Part shown: positions 22,360 to 33,274 of the stretch, piece after piece
Layout: each line of letters opens with the position of its first letter
Numbering within the stretch: the stretch's first letter is position 1
DNA from: Hesperophylax magnus
Lineage: Eukaryota; Arthropoda; Insecta; Trichoptera; Limnephilidae
DNA: 64,000 nt
NCBI GenBank assembly: GCA_026573805.1
Contig: JAIUSX010000011.1
Span: 3,844,001 to 3,908,000 of the forward strand
Direction: 5' to 3'
The notes under the pieces: generated by a model
Seen by the model: the letters and a program-made list of their open reading frames with translations, nothing else
Told to the model about the DNA's origin: nothing
The model's database searches: none
Translations under genes and position numbers: made by a program

Positions 22360-23740
22360 TTACCGGCGCGAGGCAGTCAATCGCGACGCCATTGAATTAT
22401 TCTCAACTCCAAAATCAACTATTTATGCACATTACACTCCGCACTTACAATCCCCCAAATCGCAATCACGGTTGCTGTCACACCGAGTTGAGATGTTATA
22501 ATTAACTCTTGTGGCTTTTAAACTACTCCATTTTCAAAAATGAATGATTTTTTTCGAGAAACAAGATCGCGAGCTCGCTTCCCGACGAAAGTGTTATTAT
22601 GAAATGAACTTTCCCAAATTAAAATATTCAACCACGCAATATTGTTTTGTAATCAAGTACTTAAATATTTTTAAATATTTTCATATGGTATCCCCGTGGT
22701 TGTGTTCAACGGGGCGTTAACTACAACCTGGGGAGGCGGAGCTAGGCCGCTGGTCCCCAGGGGTGCGGGCAGGCAGAGGGCTCTTAAATTTCAGCTTTCG
22801 ACATTCGAAATTTTCTTTGCAAAACAGTTTTGGAAGTGTTTGCGACCAAAAAATTAAGTACTAGTATATTTCGAGTCAGTATTTGCAGTTACCGCCAGAC
22901 GGCTCCCTCTGCTGCCACCCTGGAAGTCAACAGTAGTACTGCCCTATTGTATTGTTTCAATTTTATTCTGTTTCTGTCTCTGCTTTCTTCCGATAAATTA
23001 AAAATCATTTTCCATTCTTTTAAACGTCCACAAAGAGATTTAAGCTTTTCCTACGAGTAGATTCAAGTGCTGTAATATATAAGTGCTGGTCTTCTTGAAG
23101 GCATTTTTGTAGCACCATACCTAGATTGTTTTATTTCCAAGAAATCCCTTGTTATATAATATCTTGTTCCCCTATTCTCTCTCTATTGTCTAGTAGTCTC
23201 TAGTGTCTACCGAACTGTAGACACGAAACCCGCTTGGGCTAGCCTGGTAGTCGTGAATACTGTATACTGTATTTTCCTATGCGGTTCGAGTCCGTGGAAA
23301 CGCATTATCTAACAGTGCCGAACCCGCTTCCGCCGTCCAGAGTGTTGCTCGCCCAAAAATCCCATAGACAACTTCACGTAAAGGAAAATAAATAAATAGG
23401 TGCTTGATTAACAGTGTGTTCCCTCTTTTGTAACCAGGGGACTCTGATTTGTTAGAACTTGGAACAAGTGCTCTGAGGATTGGAAGGAGGTTGGAGTTTA
23501 ATCGACTGGTATACAGGCAACCTAATATGCCAATATTGGAATTTAGGATTGGCAGGAATAAAGGAATTGATTTAGCGTTACTGTTTCTTCTATATAACTT
23601 CGTTCTTCTTGCCTCTCCTTACATTTTCATGCCTCTTTTTGGCTCTTCCTGGTTCATCTTGTCTTTTCACGATTCTTATTATCTCTTCTTGTCTCTTTTC
23701 GCCTCTAAATATCTCTTCTTTCCTTTATATATTCTTAAAA
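22360..23740. other. Gap with mixed composition, no gene
   Basis: Short frames of 60-104 codons show no family motif. At 23.24-23.30 kb 'ggctagcctggtag' and 'gcggttcgagtccg' resemble A and B boxes of a tRNA-derived SINE head, but no body or second copy is seen. A G-rich block lies at about 22.70-22.78 kb. Confidence 0.4.
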
Positions 23741-23744
23741 AGCC

Positions 23745-24020
23745 TCTACACAAGAGGCCCTGAGGAAAATTATTTCGCTCAGGGCCCATATCATCTTTGA
23801 GGAAGCTGTGTGGAAGGTACTTTTGTGAAGAATTAGTGAACATAAGTCTTGAAGAGACCCATTTTCTAAGAGGGAGGAAATATAGAAACCTGTAAATTTT
23901 CCACAGTCGAGCTATTGAACTCATAGAAAAGACCCGTTCTCAACCATTAACATATTGTACAATTGTTGGGCGCGCGCTTGGCGTGTTTCCCGACGACACA
24001 CCGGTGCCGAAGAGATTAAT
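23745..24020 (-). mobile_element. LINE family D2, 3' end (minus)
   Basis: Read on the minus strand, the order is that of the 11.4-kb copy: 'cgccaagcgcgcgcccaaca', 'caatagctcgactgtgg', 'atgggtctcttcaagac', then 'ttccacacagc' and the inner stem 'gggccctgag...ctcagggcc', with a closing 'cttgtgtag'. Coding sense is lost to indels. The stem-loop tail is well preserved. Confidence 0.7.
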
Positions 24021-24350
24021 AACGCTAATTCCATATTGTTATATTGTTATATCGATAGAACAAGGATTGGAAGCATTCATTTTATTTTGGATAGATCAGT
24101 AAAATAATCATAATAAAGCAGCAATAATAATTTAATTTTCAAATTGATACTCAAATAAATGTCAACATTTCTCTTAATACTTTTAAAAAATATTTATATT
24201 ATTTATGTGTTTTGAAAAGTTTTTTTTTAATAATGTACATTAGTGACTAATACGCTACAAATAAGCCCAAATATTTGTTTTACTGGTTTGCCCACACAGC
24301 GGTGTCTGGGCTTGAAAATTTGAGTTGGCAAAGAATATCAGTAAGATATT

Positions 24351-24541
24351 TTTTTTTTTTTTTTTTTAAAAGAAAGACAAACATTCCCGGGTTACGAATA
24401 ACCCAACAATGTTTGAAAATCTCCTACAGAAAGCCGAAAATGTTGCTTGTGTTGTGATGGAGGACTTAGCCAGCCGAGGAATCGAACACGCAACGCTCGG
24501 GTGAGACCCAAGCGCTATGCCCACTCAACCACTGACCGGTC
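24351..24541 (-). repeat. SINE family B, full copy (minus)
   Basis: On the minus strand a tRNA-like head ('gaccggtcagtggttgagtg', anticodon-type stem 'cttgg...ccgag', B-box 'gtgttcgattcctcgg') is followed by 'ctaagtcctccatcacaac', then 'aaaatctcc..' type body, 'gggttattcgtaacccggg' and 'aatgtttgtctttct' before an A run. It is about 190 bp, the fullest copy with that at 40.73 kb. Pol III transcription from the A and B boxes is inferred. Confidence 0.8.
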
Positions 24542-24544
24542 ATA

Positions 24545-25025
24545 TATTTTTTAATAATAATTTTTATTGAAGGATCTTTATTAATAATTCTTTCAAACAA
24601 GGTAAACAACAACATTTAACCGATTGAGTTGGGGATACAGACCCCATCTCTTTGAAGGTAATTAAAGTAGTCATCACCAATATCTTGAATTAAGGTAAAA
24701 CAGATATATAGTACAACCACGTGTCGCAGACCTTGTCTAAACAACATAATTCTAAGTAATCGGCTGACGATACATGTCATGCAAAAACCTCAATATTATT
24801 TACTGTTAATTATGCTCATCACCATCGCTACTTAGCAATAACTAAAAAATCATTGTGGACTTAATCTGTATTTAAAATAAAACATATTGATTGCTTATTT
24901 TTATAATTCATATTCCATTTGTGTTTTTCTTATTTTATTTAATTTTAACTCTAATTAATCGTTTATTTTCAATTTGTCCAGAGGACCGAAGGGTGTTTCC
25001 GAAACTGGCTGACAATTAAATTAAA
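24545..25025. other. AT-rich gap without a gene
   Basis: Nothing recognised. Confidence 0.45.
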
Positions 25026-25027
25026 TA

Positions 25028-25731
25028 CAGTGGTACCTCGACATACGAGTGCCCCAACATACGAGTTTTTCGAGATACGAGCCGGCGAGCGAGTGATATT
25101 TTGCTTTGAGTTACGAGCGAAATTCGAGATACGAGTTCGGAGGCTGACTGACGACTGAGGAGATACAAAAGTTGCAGTCACAGCAGCATACGGATGTTAT
25201 GCAAGAAATTGGTTTCGAGGAGTCAGAGGAGGAGGAGGTTATTTCTACAAGTGAGAAAAAGGAGATCTTAGGAATGTGGGAGAGAGTTTCACAGTTCGTG
25301 GAAAAGAAACACCCAGAAAAAGTTGCAAAAAGTCGTGCATCTGATCTTTTTAATGACAATTTCCTAACTCATTTCCTGAAAATTCTGAGAGGGAGGAAGA
25401 AACAAACCTCCTTGGACATGTTTTTTTCTAAACGGCCTACAGGTGAAAGCGAGAAAAATGTAGCGAAAAAGGCAAAGACTAGTAAGGATATCTAATTTAT
25501 TTATTTACATTCTCTGTTTTGTTTTTGTACAATAAATATTTGTCATTTATAAATACGTTTTTATTATTCAAAACCAGCTAACAAAAATAACTGGGGTGAC
25601 ATTTAGGGGGTTGGAACGGATTAATGGTAGTCCAATTGTTTTGTATAGGGAAATCTGCATCGATATACGAGTAATTTAAGATACGAGCAAGGTTGCTGAA
25701 TGAATTAAACTTGTTTGTCGAGGTACCACTG
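25028..25731 (+). mobile_element. Tigger-type (pogo) element, internally deleted
   Basis: Ends 'cagtggtacctcgaca' (left) and 'tgtcgaggtaccactg' (right) are exact inverted copies, flanked by TA at 25026-25027 and 25732-25733. The subterminal part has repeated 'atacgag' motifs, as in Tigger elements. The 704-bp length and the C-terminal-only ORF show that most of the transposase was deleted. Confidence 0.85.
25148..25495 (+). pseudogene. Tigger transposase C-terminal remnant
   Basis: Open from 25148, after a stop in the same frame at 25145. It reads 'LTTEEIQKLQSQQHTDVMQE', an acidic stretch 'EESEEEEVISTSEKK', 'VEKKHPEKVAKSRASDLFND', and ends with 'KKQTSLDMFFSKRP' and a basic tail. The acidic segment followed by a Q-[TS]-L-D-x-F-F box is characteristic of the end of Tigger transposases. 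The CENP-B-like DNA-binding domain and the DDE core are absent. There is no good start codon near the junction, so it is a deletion relic. Confidence 0.75.
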
Positions 25732-25734
25732 TAT

Positions 25735-27320
25735 ACTGATTTAAACACTGTATATGTTTTATTTAATAGATACTTTTTATACATAAATTTTTATTAATTT
25801 ATATTAATACACCATACACACAAAATTATTACAGTTTTTGTAACTCAATTTTTTCAATATTTTTTACTATTTTTTTGCCGTAAAGCGTCCTTATCGTAAA
25901 ACCAAAAAGTATATGATTTATTTTATGAAATTGGAATTAATTTTTAAATTGTAACATATTTATATATATATATATAAAATTAATATCACCTCAAGGGTTC
26001 TTGCATGATGATTTTTTTCACCTAATTTTTTTTTAAATAGTTCTTTGGCATCACATGAACAGGACAGCAGACTGCTAAACAACTTTTTTAATGCTACCAT
26101 TAATCTATATAATAAGTATAAACTACTGAGTAGAAAGATAACGTGGTAAGATATTACAAAACTTATAACATCTTAAACAACAAAAAAACAGCACAACGTA
26201 ATAATTTTATGACAACAAAAGATAAATAAATCTTCATGAATATTATTTATGGGTCCATTATAATTATTGTGTAACCCAATACCATTAATATATGCACCTG
26301 TCTAAATGATTATCTTTATGTGTTTTCTGCTTAACTTTAATATTTTTATATAACTATATTCGTAAACGGAAATAAAGTAGGTACCTACATGCTCCCTCAC
26401 AATGGCTTAAACGTAGATGTGAATAGTTTTTTCAAAGATCTAGTCTTACAAAGTTACAAAGCCGTAAACGATAACTTGTTGACTCGCGCGGCTCATAATG
26501 TAAGAATTTAATAGATGTTCAAAATATTTCAGAATACAAGGCAAAAAGTATGTTCTAAAATGGACCTAATTTCTAATCATATCGGGTAGGTACCAACGTA
26601 TATTTTTGGATTTAACTGCATTTAGTAAAATAATATGATATTTATCTACGCCTTAGTGGGCTTTGAAATTAAATAATATGGTTAAGCACCTTTATAACAT
26701 TTTTTTTTTGGGTTAGTTTATAATTTCCTAGTATTTTAAATTAGTACCTCGAAGATTGTGTTTCATGCCCCTTTGAATTTTTAATGTGCTCTAATCTGGT
26801 AGGTACTTACCCGAATGCACAGTAAATGGCTTAGTCTATTTTGATAAAATACTTCAAAAATCGAACTATTTGCCATTGTGCTTTCGGTGTTCTATTGTTT
26901 CTGTTGTTGTTTGGAAAATTTGGCATCAACAAGATTGAATAGTTTCTTCTCCTCACCACCATATAACAAATTGATTGATGTGCCACCGGATAAGAGAATA
27001 ATCTGCTACCCATATTGCATGGGCCAGACGAAACCTAACTATTGCAGGAAGGGATCTCTATTAGGTTAGTGCACGTTTTTTTTTATTATACGTTTAGGCA
27101 ATTTGTGACATAATAATTTATCATTTGTTATATTTTCTACGGTCTATTGAGGCTATTTACACGCTCCAACATGTAACATGTAAGTAATATTACAGTTGTG
27201 TTCATTCATTGTTTGTACATAGTAACAATAGAAAAGCAAGTTCATAGTTCTGATTTATAAAATAGGCAAAGTTACAGAACATAACAATTAAGTTAAGCAC
27301 ATATGAAATTATATGGAAAA
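25735..27320. other. AT-rich gap without a gene
   Basis: A TA microsatellite at about 25.96 kb, some 'ggtaggtacctac' motifs, and frames of about 60 codons (26.83-27.07 kb) with no recognisable domain. Nothing supported. Confidence 0.45.
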
Positions 27321-27349
27321 CTTAATTCTTTAAATTGAGGGGTAAAATT

Positions 27350-27779
27350 CGGTTTATGGGAGTCACTCGAATAACCGAAATTGAACTTGATTTGGACTAA
27401 TTTAGGGCTGCCGAATCTGTATAGACTGGTTTGTGATTTAATTCTAATACCTTTTTCCCATGTTCTTCTGCCTACTCTAACCCAAACTAAAAACCTAACC
27501 TATTTTGTAAAAAAATATTATTATTATATGGCAACACTTTTTATTTTTTGGTTGGCACTTCTGAAATGTGAGACTATTAAAAAGTCATTAATTTGATTTT
27601 CTTATGTCATAATTGATAAATAAAACATGGTTTCTATGTATCGCGTACGAAATTTCAAAACCCTATAACTCAGTTAATAGTGCCGACCCCCACCTAATTC
27701 TTACAGATTCGGATTCCCCAGCCCTAAATTAGTCTAAATCAAGTTCAATTTCGGTTATTCGAGTGACTCTAATAAACCG
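27350..27779. mobile_element. Foldback MITE with ~72-bp inverted arms
   Basis: Arms 27350-27421 and 27702-27779 are inverted copies ('gtcactcgaataaccgaaat', 'ttgaacttgattt' and 'actaatttagggctg' on the left). Divergence is under about 10% by eye apart from a few extra bases on the right. The 280-bp centre has one plus-strand frame of 71 codons with no known motif. Superfamily is not clear. Confidence 0.8.
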
Positions 27780-28069
27780 ATTTTTTTCCAAATTGAGAAG
27801 TAAGTAAGATTACCAAATAAAATTAAGTAGTGTAAAATATAATAATTTTTTTTTTAAGTATAATAATTAAAATTAAAAAAAAACATTTTATTAAAAATGA
27901 ATACTCACTACGAAGTGATAAACTCACATAAGAAAGGTAATTGTGATTATTTCGTTTTATCGTCACTCTTTAACATATCTATAACATTTCTAAGTCTATT
28001 GCCAAAATTATGCATTATTTTTATTGGTGTGTGAGTCGCTGATGATTTGTTTTTGAATTTTCACTGAAA

Positions 28070-28560
28070 AAGGTTCTTCATTGTTTCGTATTTCAGGTCG
28101 GTATATATAATTTTAGGTAATTATTCGGATTTAGGTTAGGTTAGTTTAGGTTTGATTATTATAGGTTAGGTTACTATAGTTTAGGTTGAATAAAACAATA
28201 ATTATAATAATACCTAAATATAAATAGTTTAAGTTATTTAAGTAACATAAAAATATTTTATTTTTTGAGTTTAGCCATAACAGTACCTAACTAGAATTTG
28301 CATTCAGAAATGATTCAAATTCTAGCCACTCGTATCAGGAATACCAACAAGAGAAAATGTCATCAACAGAAATCATTCCAGCTGTCATCCCATACAACGA
28401 AAGTGAATTTTCGATTTACGTAATTAAAAATTAAATTGCTAAAATTAAAAATATCCCAAATGCAGTCAGATTCCTTTTATAGTAATTAAGGTAAATCAGA
28501 AAATTTTATTAAAAAATATTTCGTATAATCCGTGTCCAGCGATTCCGAATATTTACCTAA
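28070..28560 (+). repeat. Half copy of the foldback family at 38.7-39.5 kb
   Basis: Telomere-like 'ggttaggttag' runs (28.13-28.19 kb) are followed by a block shared with both arms at 38.7-39.5 kb: 'caggaataccaaca', 'gctgtcatcccata', 'cccaaatgc', 'ttttatagtaattaagg' and 'ccagcgattccgaat'. Only one arm is present. Non-coding. Confidence 0.65.
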
Positions 28561-28779
28561 TTTTATTTTGGCGAGAAATGCAGGACTATCAACACCATCA
28601 TAAATAGATTTATTTAAGATATGGGTACATTACCCTAACCATTTTTGTCTGAATATTCAAATCATATTAAAAAGGCTGTCGGTTTCGACAGTAGGTATTG
28701 CTGCTGAATATTTTAAAGGAGATAATTATCTGCCGTATAATTCTCACATAGTTGTGAAATATTTTTAACCACTGTTTAA

Positions 28780-29680
28780 AGGAGGGTTACACGCCTTTAT
28801 ATTGGAGAAGGGCTGTGATCATGCCATTATACAAAGGTAAAGGGTCACGTATGGAATGTGGGAATCATAGGGCTATTATAAGTTCAGTTGGCAAGCTGCA
28901 TGGTAGAATTTTGATTGAAAGGGTAAGTAAGGAAACAAAGGATAAAATATGGGATGTGCAAGGTGCCAAGGACCAGATCTTCTTATTGCATATGCTCACT
29001 GAGAAAAAAGTTTCTGGCAAAAAGCCAGAAACTTTTCTGTGCATTTGTAGACCTATAAAAAGCATACGACTGAGTCGACAGGAAAAAGCTTTTGAAGGTG
29101 TTGTCCAAGTACGGAGTGAATTAGAATCTGACACAGGTTTATCCTAGTGAGACAGACATCGAAAAAAAAACCTGTAAAAAAACTTTATATTGATAATAAA
29201 AAATTAAAAATTTTAAAAAAATGCGTCTCTGTATGAGTGAAGCGTTGCATGTGTTAGGGTGAACGATGGTTTTACGGAGTAGTTTTATATCACAAAAGGT
29301 GTTTAACAAGGCTTCGTAATGTCACCGTGGTTATTCAATCTATACATGGATAATTGTTTGCAAGAATTGAAAGAGATGGGACTCGACGTGAATTTGAGTA
29401 ATCGGAAAATATGTTGCCTGTTGAATGCTGATGATGCGGTACTGATTGCTAATAGTATGAATTATCTAGTCTCTCGCGTCTAGGATGAACGAAGTATACA
29501 TGAAAAATGAGTTATGAGTAAAGGTGTTTGAAAGAGAGAGTACAAAAACAGTGTGCAATATAGTTGTGAGTGAAGAATACTTGGAGCAGGTGGATGAGTT
29601 TGTGTATTTAGGAAGTATGTTTAGGAGAGATAGGAAGGCTGACAGAGATATTGAAACAAGGGTAAATGCAAGTAACTCCA
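28780..29680 (+). pseudogene. LINE reverse transcriptase, first part, broken
   Basis: 'WRRAVIMPLYKGKGSRMECG' and 'NHRAIISSVGKLHGRILIER' are RT motifs 0-1 of an RTE-like LINE; degraded motifs follow ('KDQIFLLHMLTEK'), then 'GVLTRL' and a mutated position where the FADD box should be (near 29.43 kb, 'LNADDAVLIANS'-like with an indel). The stretch from 29.52 kb reads 'TVCNIVVSEEYLEQVDEFVY' and 'LGSMFRRDRKADRDIETRVN', the 'EYLGS' connection region. Many stops and frameshifts. Confidence 0.75.
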
Positions 29681-29684
29681 TTAA

Positions 29685-30607
29685 GGGGGGGCTAGGGTTA
29701 ATTCGTACGAAAAAAGGCACTTTTTTGTGAATTTTTTGTGACAACACAGTTAATTTTTTTTTATTAAATCTAATAAGACAGTAAAGTATGACATTTTAAG
29801 AATGTTGTATAAAATTTTCACGGAGAAATATTAAAAAACACGGCAATGGCAGCAATTATTCGGACGTGTCTTAAAAAAAAGTAGAATGGCGGTGACCCTC
29901 ATAACTCGGTGCTGGGTCATCTGAAATCAAAAAATCAAAGTTCATTCGTTAAATAATAGTTTTTCCCAGGTAATGCTGGGAGGGTTTTTCGAAATTTTAA
30001 TTTTTCACTTTTTTGGAACACTTTGAAGGGAAAAACGCTATTTTTAGTGAAAAAAATCGTCTAATTTGTTATTGTAAAATAATAATTATTAACAAATTTG
30101 AAAAAGACTCTCCAGCGTTACCTTGTAAATTATGTGCAGAAATAGTTTTCAAAATTTTAAAAGGATCGGTGCAGTAGTTTTGAAGTTATGACGGTCACCG
30201 ACTTTGAAAACGTTACTTGTGGGAAAAACGCTATAAAGTTTTGAACACTAAAAAATCTGGTATTAAACGTTTATAAGCAAATTTTATCGGCTTACCTCAC
30301 ACTGAATCATCAATGCCAGGTCCATAAAGGATGATGCTATCATCCATGATGTCTAAAGCACCTTTTTGCTCCTGTCTACGACGAATCCTGCCTTCTTTAG
30401 TTTGTTTCTCAGCTTCCTGCTCTGCTCGGCTTATACGTATGGTCGGGTAGGGATTAAAATCCGACAGGTATAAAAATACTCGTAACTTCGTCAATTTTGC
30501 TCCAATCAACTTGAAATTTGAACACAATATTCTTAACATATTAAGCATTTATTTAAAAAAAAAATAAAAAAATGCAAAAATTTTTTTTTTAAAACCCTAG
30601 CCCCCCC
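29685..30607. mobile_element. Non-autonomous element with TTAA target duplication and G7 ends
   Basis: Left end gggggggctagggtt follows TTAA (29681-29684); right end aaccctagccccccc precedes TTAA (30608-30611). The 15-bp terminal repeats are perfect, and the flanking LINE reads on across a single TTAA, so the target duplication is secure. At 923 bp it has no transposase. TTAA preference suggests mobilisation by a piggyBac-type enzyme, but seven G at each end is not the usual CCC start, so the superfamily is inferred only. It carries one minus-strand frame, listed separately. Confidence 0.85.
30297..30548 (-). CDS. Unidentified 83-codon frame inside the TTAA element
   Basis: Minus-strand frame, hydrophobic and basic at first ('MLNMLRILCSNFKLIGAKLT'), then polar and charged ('RISRAEQEAEKQTKEGRIRR', 'RQEQKGALDIMDDSIILYGP'). 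The latter half looks like real protein (helical, basic-acidic, ending GIDDSV). Directly after its TGA comes 'ggtaagc', a splice-donor-like sequence, so it could be a captured exon. I do not recognise the family. It may equally be chance; no copy exists elsewhere in the window. Confidence 0.3.
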   Translation of the reverse strand: MLNMLRILCSNFKLIGAKLTKLRVFLYLSDFNPYPTIRISRAEQEAEKQTKEGRIRRRQEQKGALDIMDDSIILYGPGIDDSV

Positions 30608-30611
30608 TTAA

Positions 30612-31144
30612 TGGAGGACGGAACGCAGTTGGCGCTAACAAATAAATGTCCAAAGAAGCGAAGTTAGCAGTCCACAATGGAGAGCTGGTGTATGGAAGTG
30701 AGGCATGGAACTGGCAAAGAAAGGATGAAAGTAGATTGAATGCTGTTGAAGTGAGATCCCTGAGGTGATGTGTGGTAAAACCATCTATGATCATGTGAGT
30801 AATGTGGAGATCCGCAAAGAGTGTAAGGCTGATGTAAGCGTAATGAGTAAGATAAAGAAAGGGTGCTTAGATGGTTTGGGCATGTAGAGTGAATGAGCGA
30901 AGAAAGGAGTGTAAGGAGGATATATGATGCACATGCGAATGGTAGCAGAAGTCGGAGACGCCCGAGGAAGACATGGCACGATCAAGTGAATCAGATACTC
31001 GAGTCGGGTCATGTCAAGAGTCAGAATAATAGAAGAGTATGTATGAGACGATGTATGAATGTGAATGAGGCAAGAAGTGTGTGCCAAAACCGAGTTGTTT
31101 GCCGGTCCGTCCTCTTAACCTGCCCCTGCGGGGAAATGGCGTGA
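30612..31144 (+). pseudogene. RTE-like LINE ORF2 C-terminal part, broken
   Basis: After the TTAA element the LINE continues with 'NGELVYGSEAWNWQRKDESR' and 'LNAVEVRSL', the usual region after the thumb, then from 30893 'SEERSVRRIYDAHANGSRSR', 'RRPRKTWHDQVNQILESG' and 'RRVCMRRCMNVNEARSVCQN'. The R-R-R-P-R-x-x-W block and Cys-rich end are typical of RTE-like C termini. Frames are shifted at least once between 30.78 and 30.89 kb. Confidence 0.75.
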
Positions 31145-31299
31145 TTGTTAGTCAATTAGTTTAATAAAATAAATTAAAAACAATAACAGTACCTCATAAA
31201 ACTAAGGTAATTAGTTTTTTGTTTTTCTTATATATATTCAAAAAGTATTATTATTAATTTTACAATAAACGGCTTATTATAAAATATGTACTGTTGTGT

Positions 31300-32040
31300 A
31301 GTTATTATCACGCGTGACAGCTGTTTCGCCCTCTGAAGGAATTATCAAAGTAGCGAAGCCACTTATAGACGGTATATTTATATTATTTTCAAAAAATATA
31401 AATATATATTTAAAAAAAATGATTTATTTTTATTACCTGTGCCATTTTTGATTTCCCAGTAAATATCTGAAAATATTAATGGTTATTACCCTATAAAGTT
31501 TCCCCAATTATTGTTAATAAATAATTATTCTTATTTAATTTGAATAAAGGTCGTTAAAGTAAGGTTTTTCCCAATTCATTATTTGGGTGACTCGAAGAGC
31601 ATTTTTTTTATGTTCTATAATAATTGAACTCGGGTTGAACATAATTTAGAAGTGGAAAGCGAATTATATATGTTTGTTCGTTTATCAAAACAATTTTAGG
31701 ATTATTAGAATTATTATTTCCAGCTGCTCTAAAACATTTAGGTCACGGCTTTTATTTTGTATATGTAACGGAGTTGTTTTATTACTTTAATAAAAATTCT
31801 AATAATCCTCAAGCTGGTTTGTTAAATGAACAAACAAATATATTTCGCTCGCCACTCCTAGATATGTTCAAACCGAGTTCAATAAATAAAGAAAAAAATA
31901 AATATATGTATTGTAAAATAAAATAAAAACCTTACATTAACGACCACTATTCAAATTTATATAAAACAATAATTAGGGAGTGCTTTATAGGGTAATAACC
32001 ATTATTATTTTCCGATACATACTCGGAAATAAATAATGGC
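31300..32040. repeat. Palindromic dispersed repeat P, full copy
   Basis: Starts with 'gacagctgtttcgccctctg' (31.32 kb). Then come inverted arms 31450-31722 and 31790-32030 ('ggttattaccctataaag' answered by 'ctttatagggtaataacc'; 'ggattattagaatt' answered by 'aattctaataatcc'). A second, one-armed copy lies at 39.90-40.33 kb. Non-coding. The family is not known to me. Confidence 0.7.
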
Positions 32041-32102
32041 TAAAAATTAAAATTGATAACAATAAATTCGGAAAAAAAACTCACAACGATATGGGTTAAA
32101 CA

Positions 32103-32721
32103 TAGGGTTGTCAGATGGTATAGATAAAAAAACCGAACATTTTTTATCAAAGGGTCCCCCATTTGATTTTTTTTGGTACAATCTGTCGAAAATCAAAGGT
32201 TCCTTTGATAATCATAAACCCCTTTGATTTTGGCCAACAGGGTGAAAACAGTGAAAAACATTTAAATTTATATTTATTTTTGCTATTGGTAAGCTTAAAA
32301 TCACTTTTAACATTATTTGCCACTATATGCTACTGCCTTAAATGATCGTTTATTGCCTGAAATTGTATCTTTTTATTCAGTGCAACTGACATTTAAATTG
32401 AAGAAAATACCTAATTCGCTTTTTACGGTATTCACACCTAGTAGATTTCTTTCGTCAGTCCATACATTACCCATTACACTAAAAACTCGTTCTACGAAGG
32501 CATTGGAGACGGGAAAACTCATATTGTACCATTTTCAACAGATTTGAGCAAGTCTTGCTACCACCCGCCAGAATCGCTCACGGCTTTTGCTCTGTAAATT
32601 ATCTTGTGAGGTAGATATATATGATGCGTATTTAAAAAAAAAACTATTAAATATTCAAGACCGGACAGCCGTTCAAAAAACCGTACTGTCCGGTACAAAA
32701 ACCGGACATCTGGCAACCCTA
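32103..32721 (-). mobile_element. hAT element, internally deleted
   Basis: Exact 8-bp target duplication GTTAAACA (32095-32102 and 32722-32729). Ends: left tagggttgtcagatg, right (inverted) tagggttgccagatg. An 8-bp duplication and a hAT-type C-terminal dimerisation fragment inside settle the superfamily. 619 bp remain, so most of the ~2.5-kb or longer parent is lost. Confidence 0.9.
32350..32530 (-). pseudogene. hAT transposase C-terminal (hATC) fragment
   Basis: Minus-strand translation reads 'WYNMSFPVSNAFVERVFSVM', then 'GNVWTDERNLLGVNTVKSEL', ending 'FFNLNVSCTE' and a stop. 'FPVSNA..ERVFS' and 'W...RN.L....V...L' are the conserved blocks of the hAT family dimerisation domain. The catalytic core and BED finger are missing, and an upstream stop closes the frame, so no active enzyme can be made. 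Confidence 0.85.
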
Positions 32722-32729
32722 GTTAAACA

Positions 32730-33268
32730 TGAGAAATGCCAAATCGAACAGTACAATGCGTTGCTGTCTCAACGGTTTTAACTTTTTTCAACCCTTAACT
32801 TGGCAGAATAAATATTTTCAACTGAACTATTTATGTTTTTCTTCTAATAACTCCCATTTCATGAAAATAATATTTGACATTAAATAGCGTTTTGAACATC
32901 CTTAGATTGAATAAGTCCTCAGAATAAATATTTTCAAATTAATTCATGGAAAACTTAACACAGTTTTCAAGATAAGAAAAATAATCTTTTTTATATTTTA
33001 TGTGACTACCGAACATGACCCAACTGCTCTCAACCGTATGGAGCCAGTAAGACTGGAGGCGAAGGAGATGGAGAAGAGGAAGGTCGAGAAGTATCTACGT
33101 TTTTATGCAGATCTGGTCACCAAACACAGCCATTTCAAGCAACGTATCAATTCCGAGAGGCAGTCTTATACAACGGCGATACTGAGAGAATCCTACTCAG
33201 GAACGTTCCACAAATATACTACATATTATTTTAAACTTAAAATTATAAAATAATACTAATTAAACAAA
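32730..33268 (+). other. Gap; one unidentified frame at 33002-33253
   Basis: The plus-strand frame 33002-33253 (83 codons, no clear ATG support) has an even, charged composition ('KEMEKRKVEKYLRFYADLVT') that looks somewhat protein-like, but I recognise no family. The surroundings are AT-rich. Confidence 0.3.
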
Positions 33269-33274
33269 TAAAAT

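Larger units (their letters stand above)
28762..31180 (+). mobile_element. RTE-like LINE, decayed, split by a TTAA element
   Basis: Plus-strand LINE whose RT begins with 'EGYTPLYWRRAVIMPLYKGK' at about 28.78 kb and whose C-terminal part ends near 31.14 kb, with an A-rich stretch to about 31.18 kb. At 29685-30607 it is interrupted by a separate DNA element with TTAA borders; the LINE frame continues on both sides of the TTAA. A scrap of the same family lies at 57.03-57.26 kb on the other strand. Confidence 0.8.
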
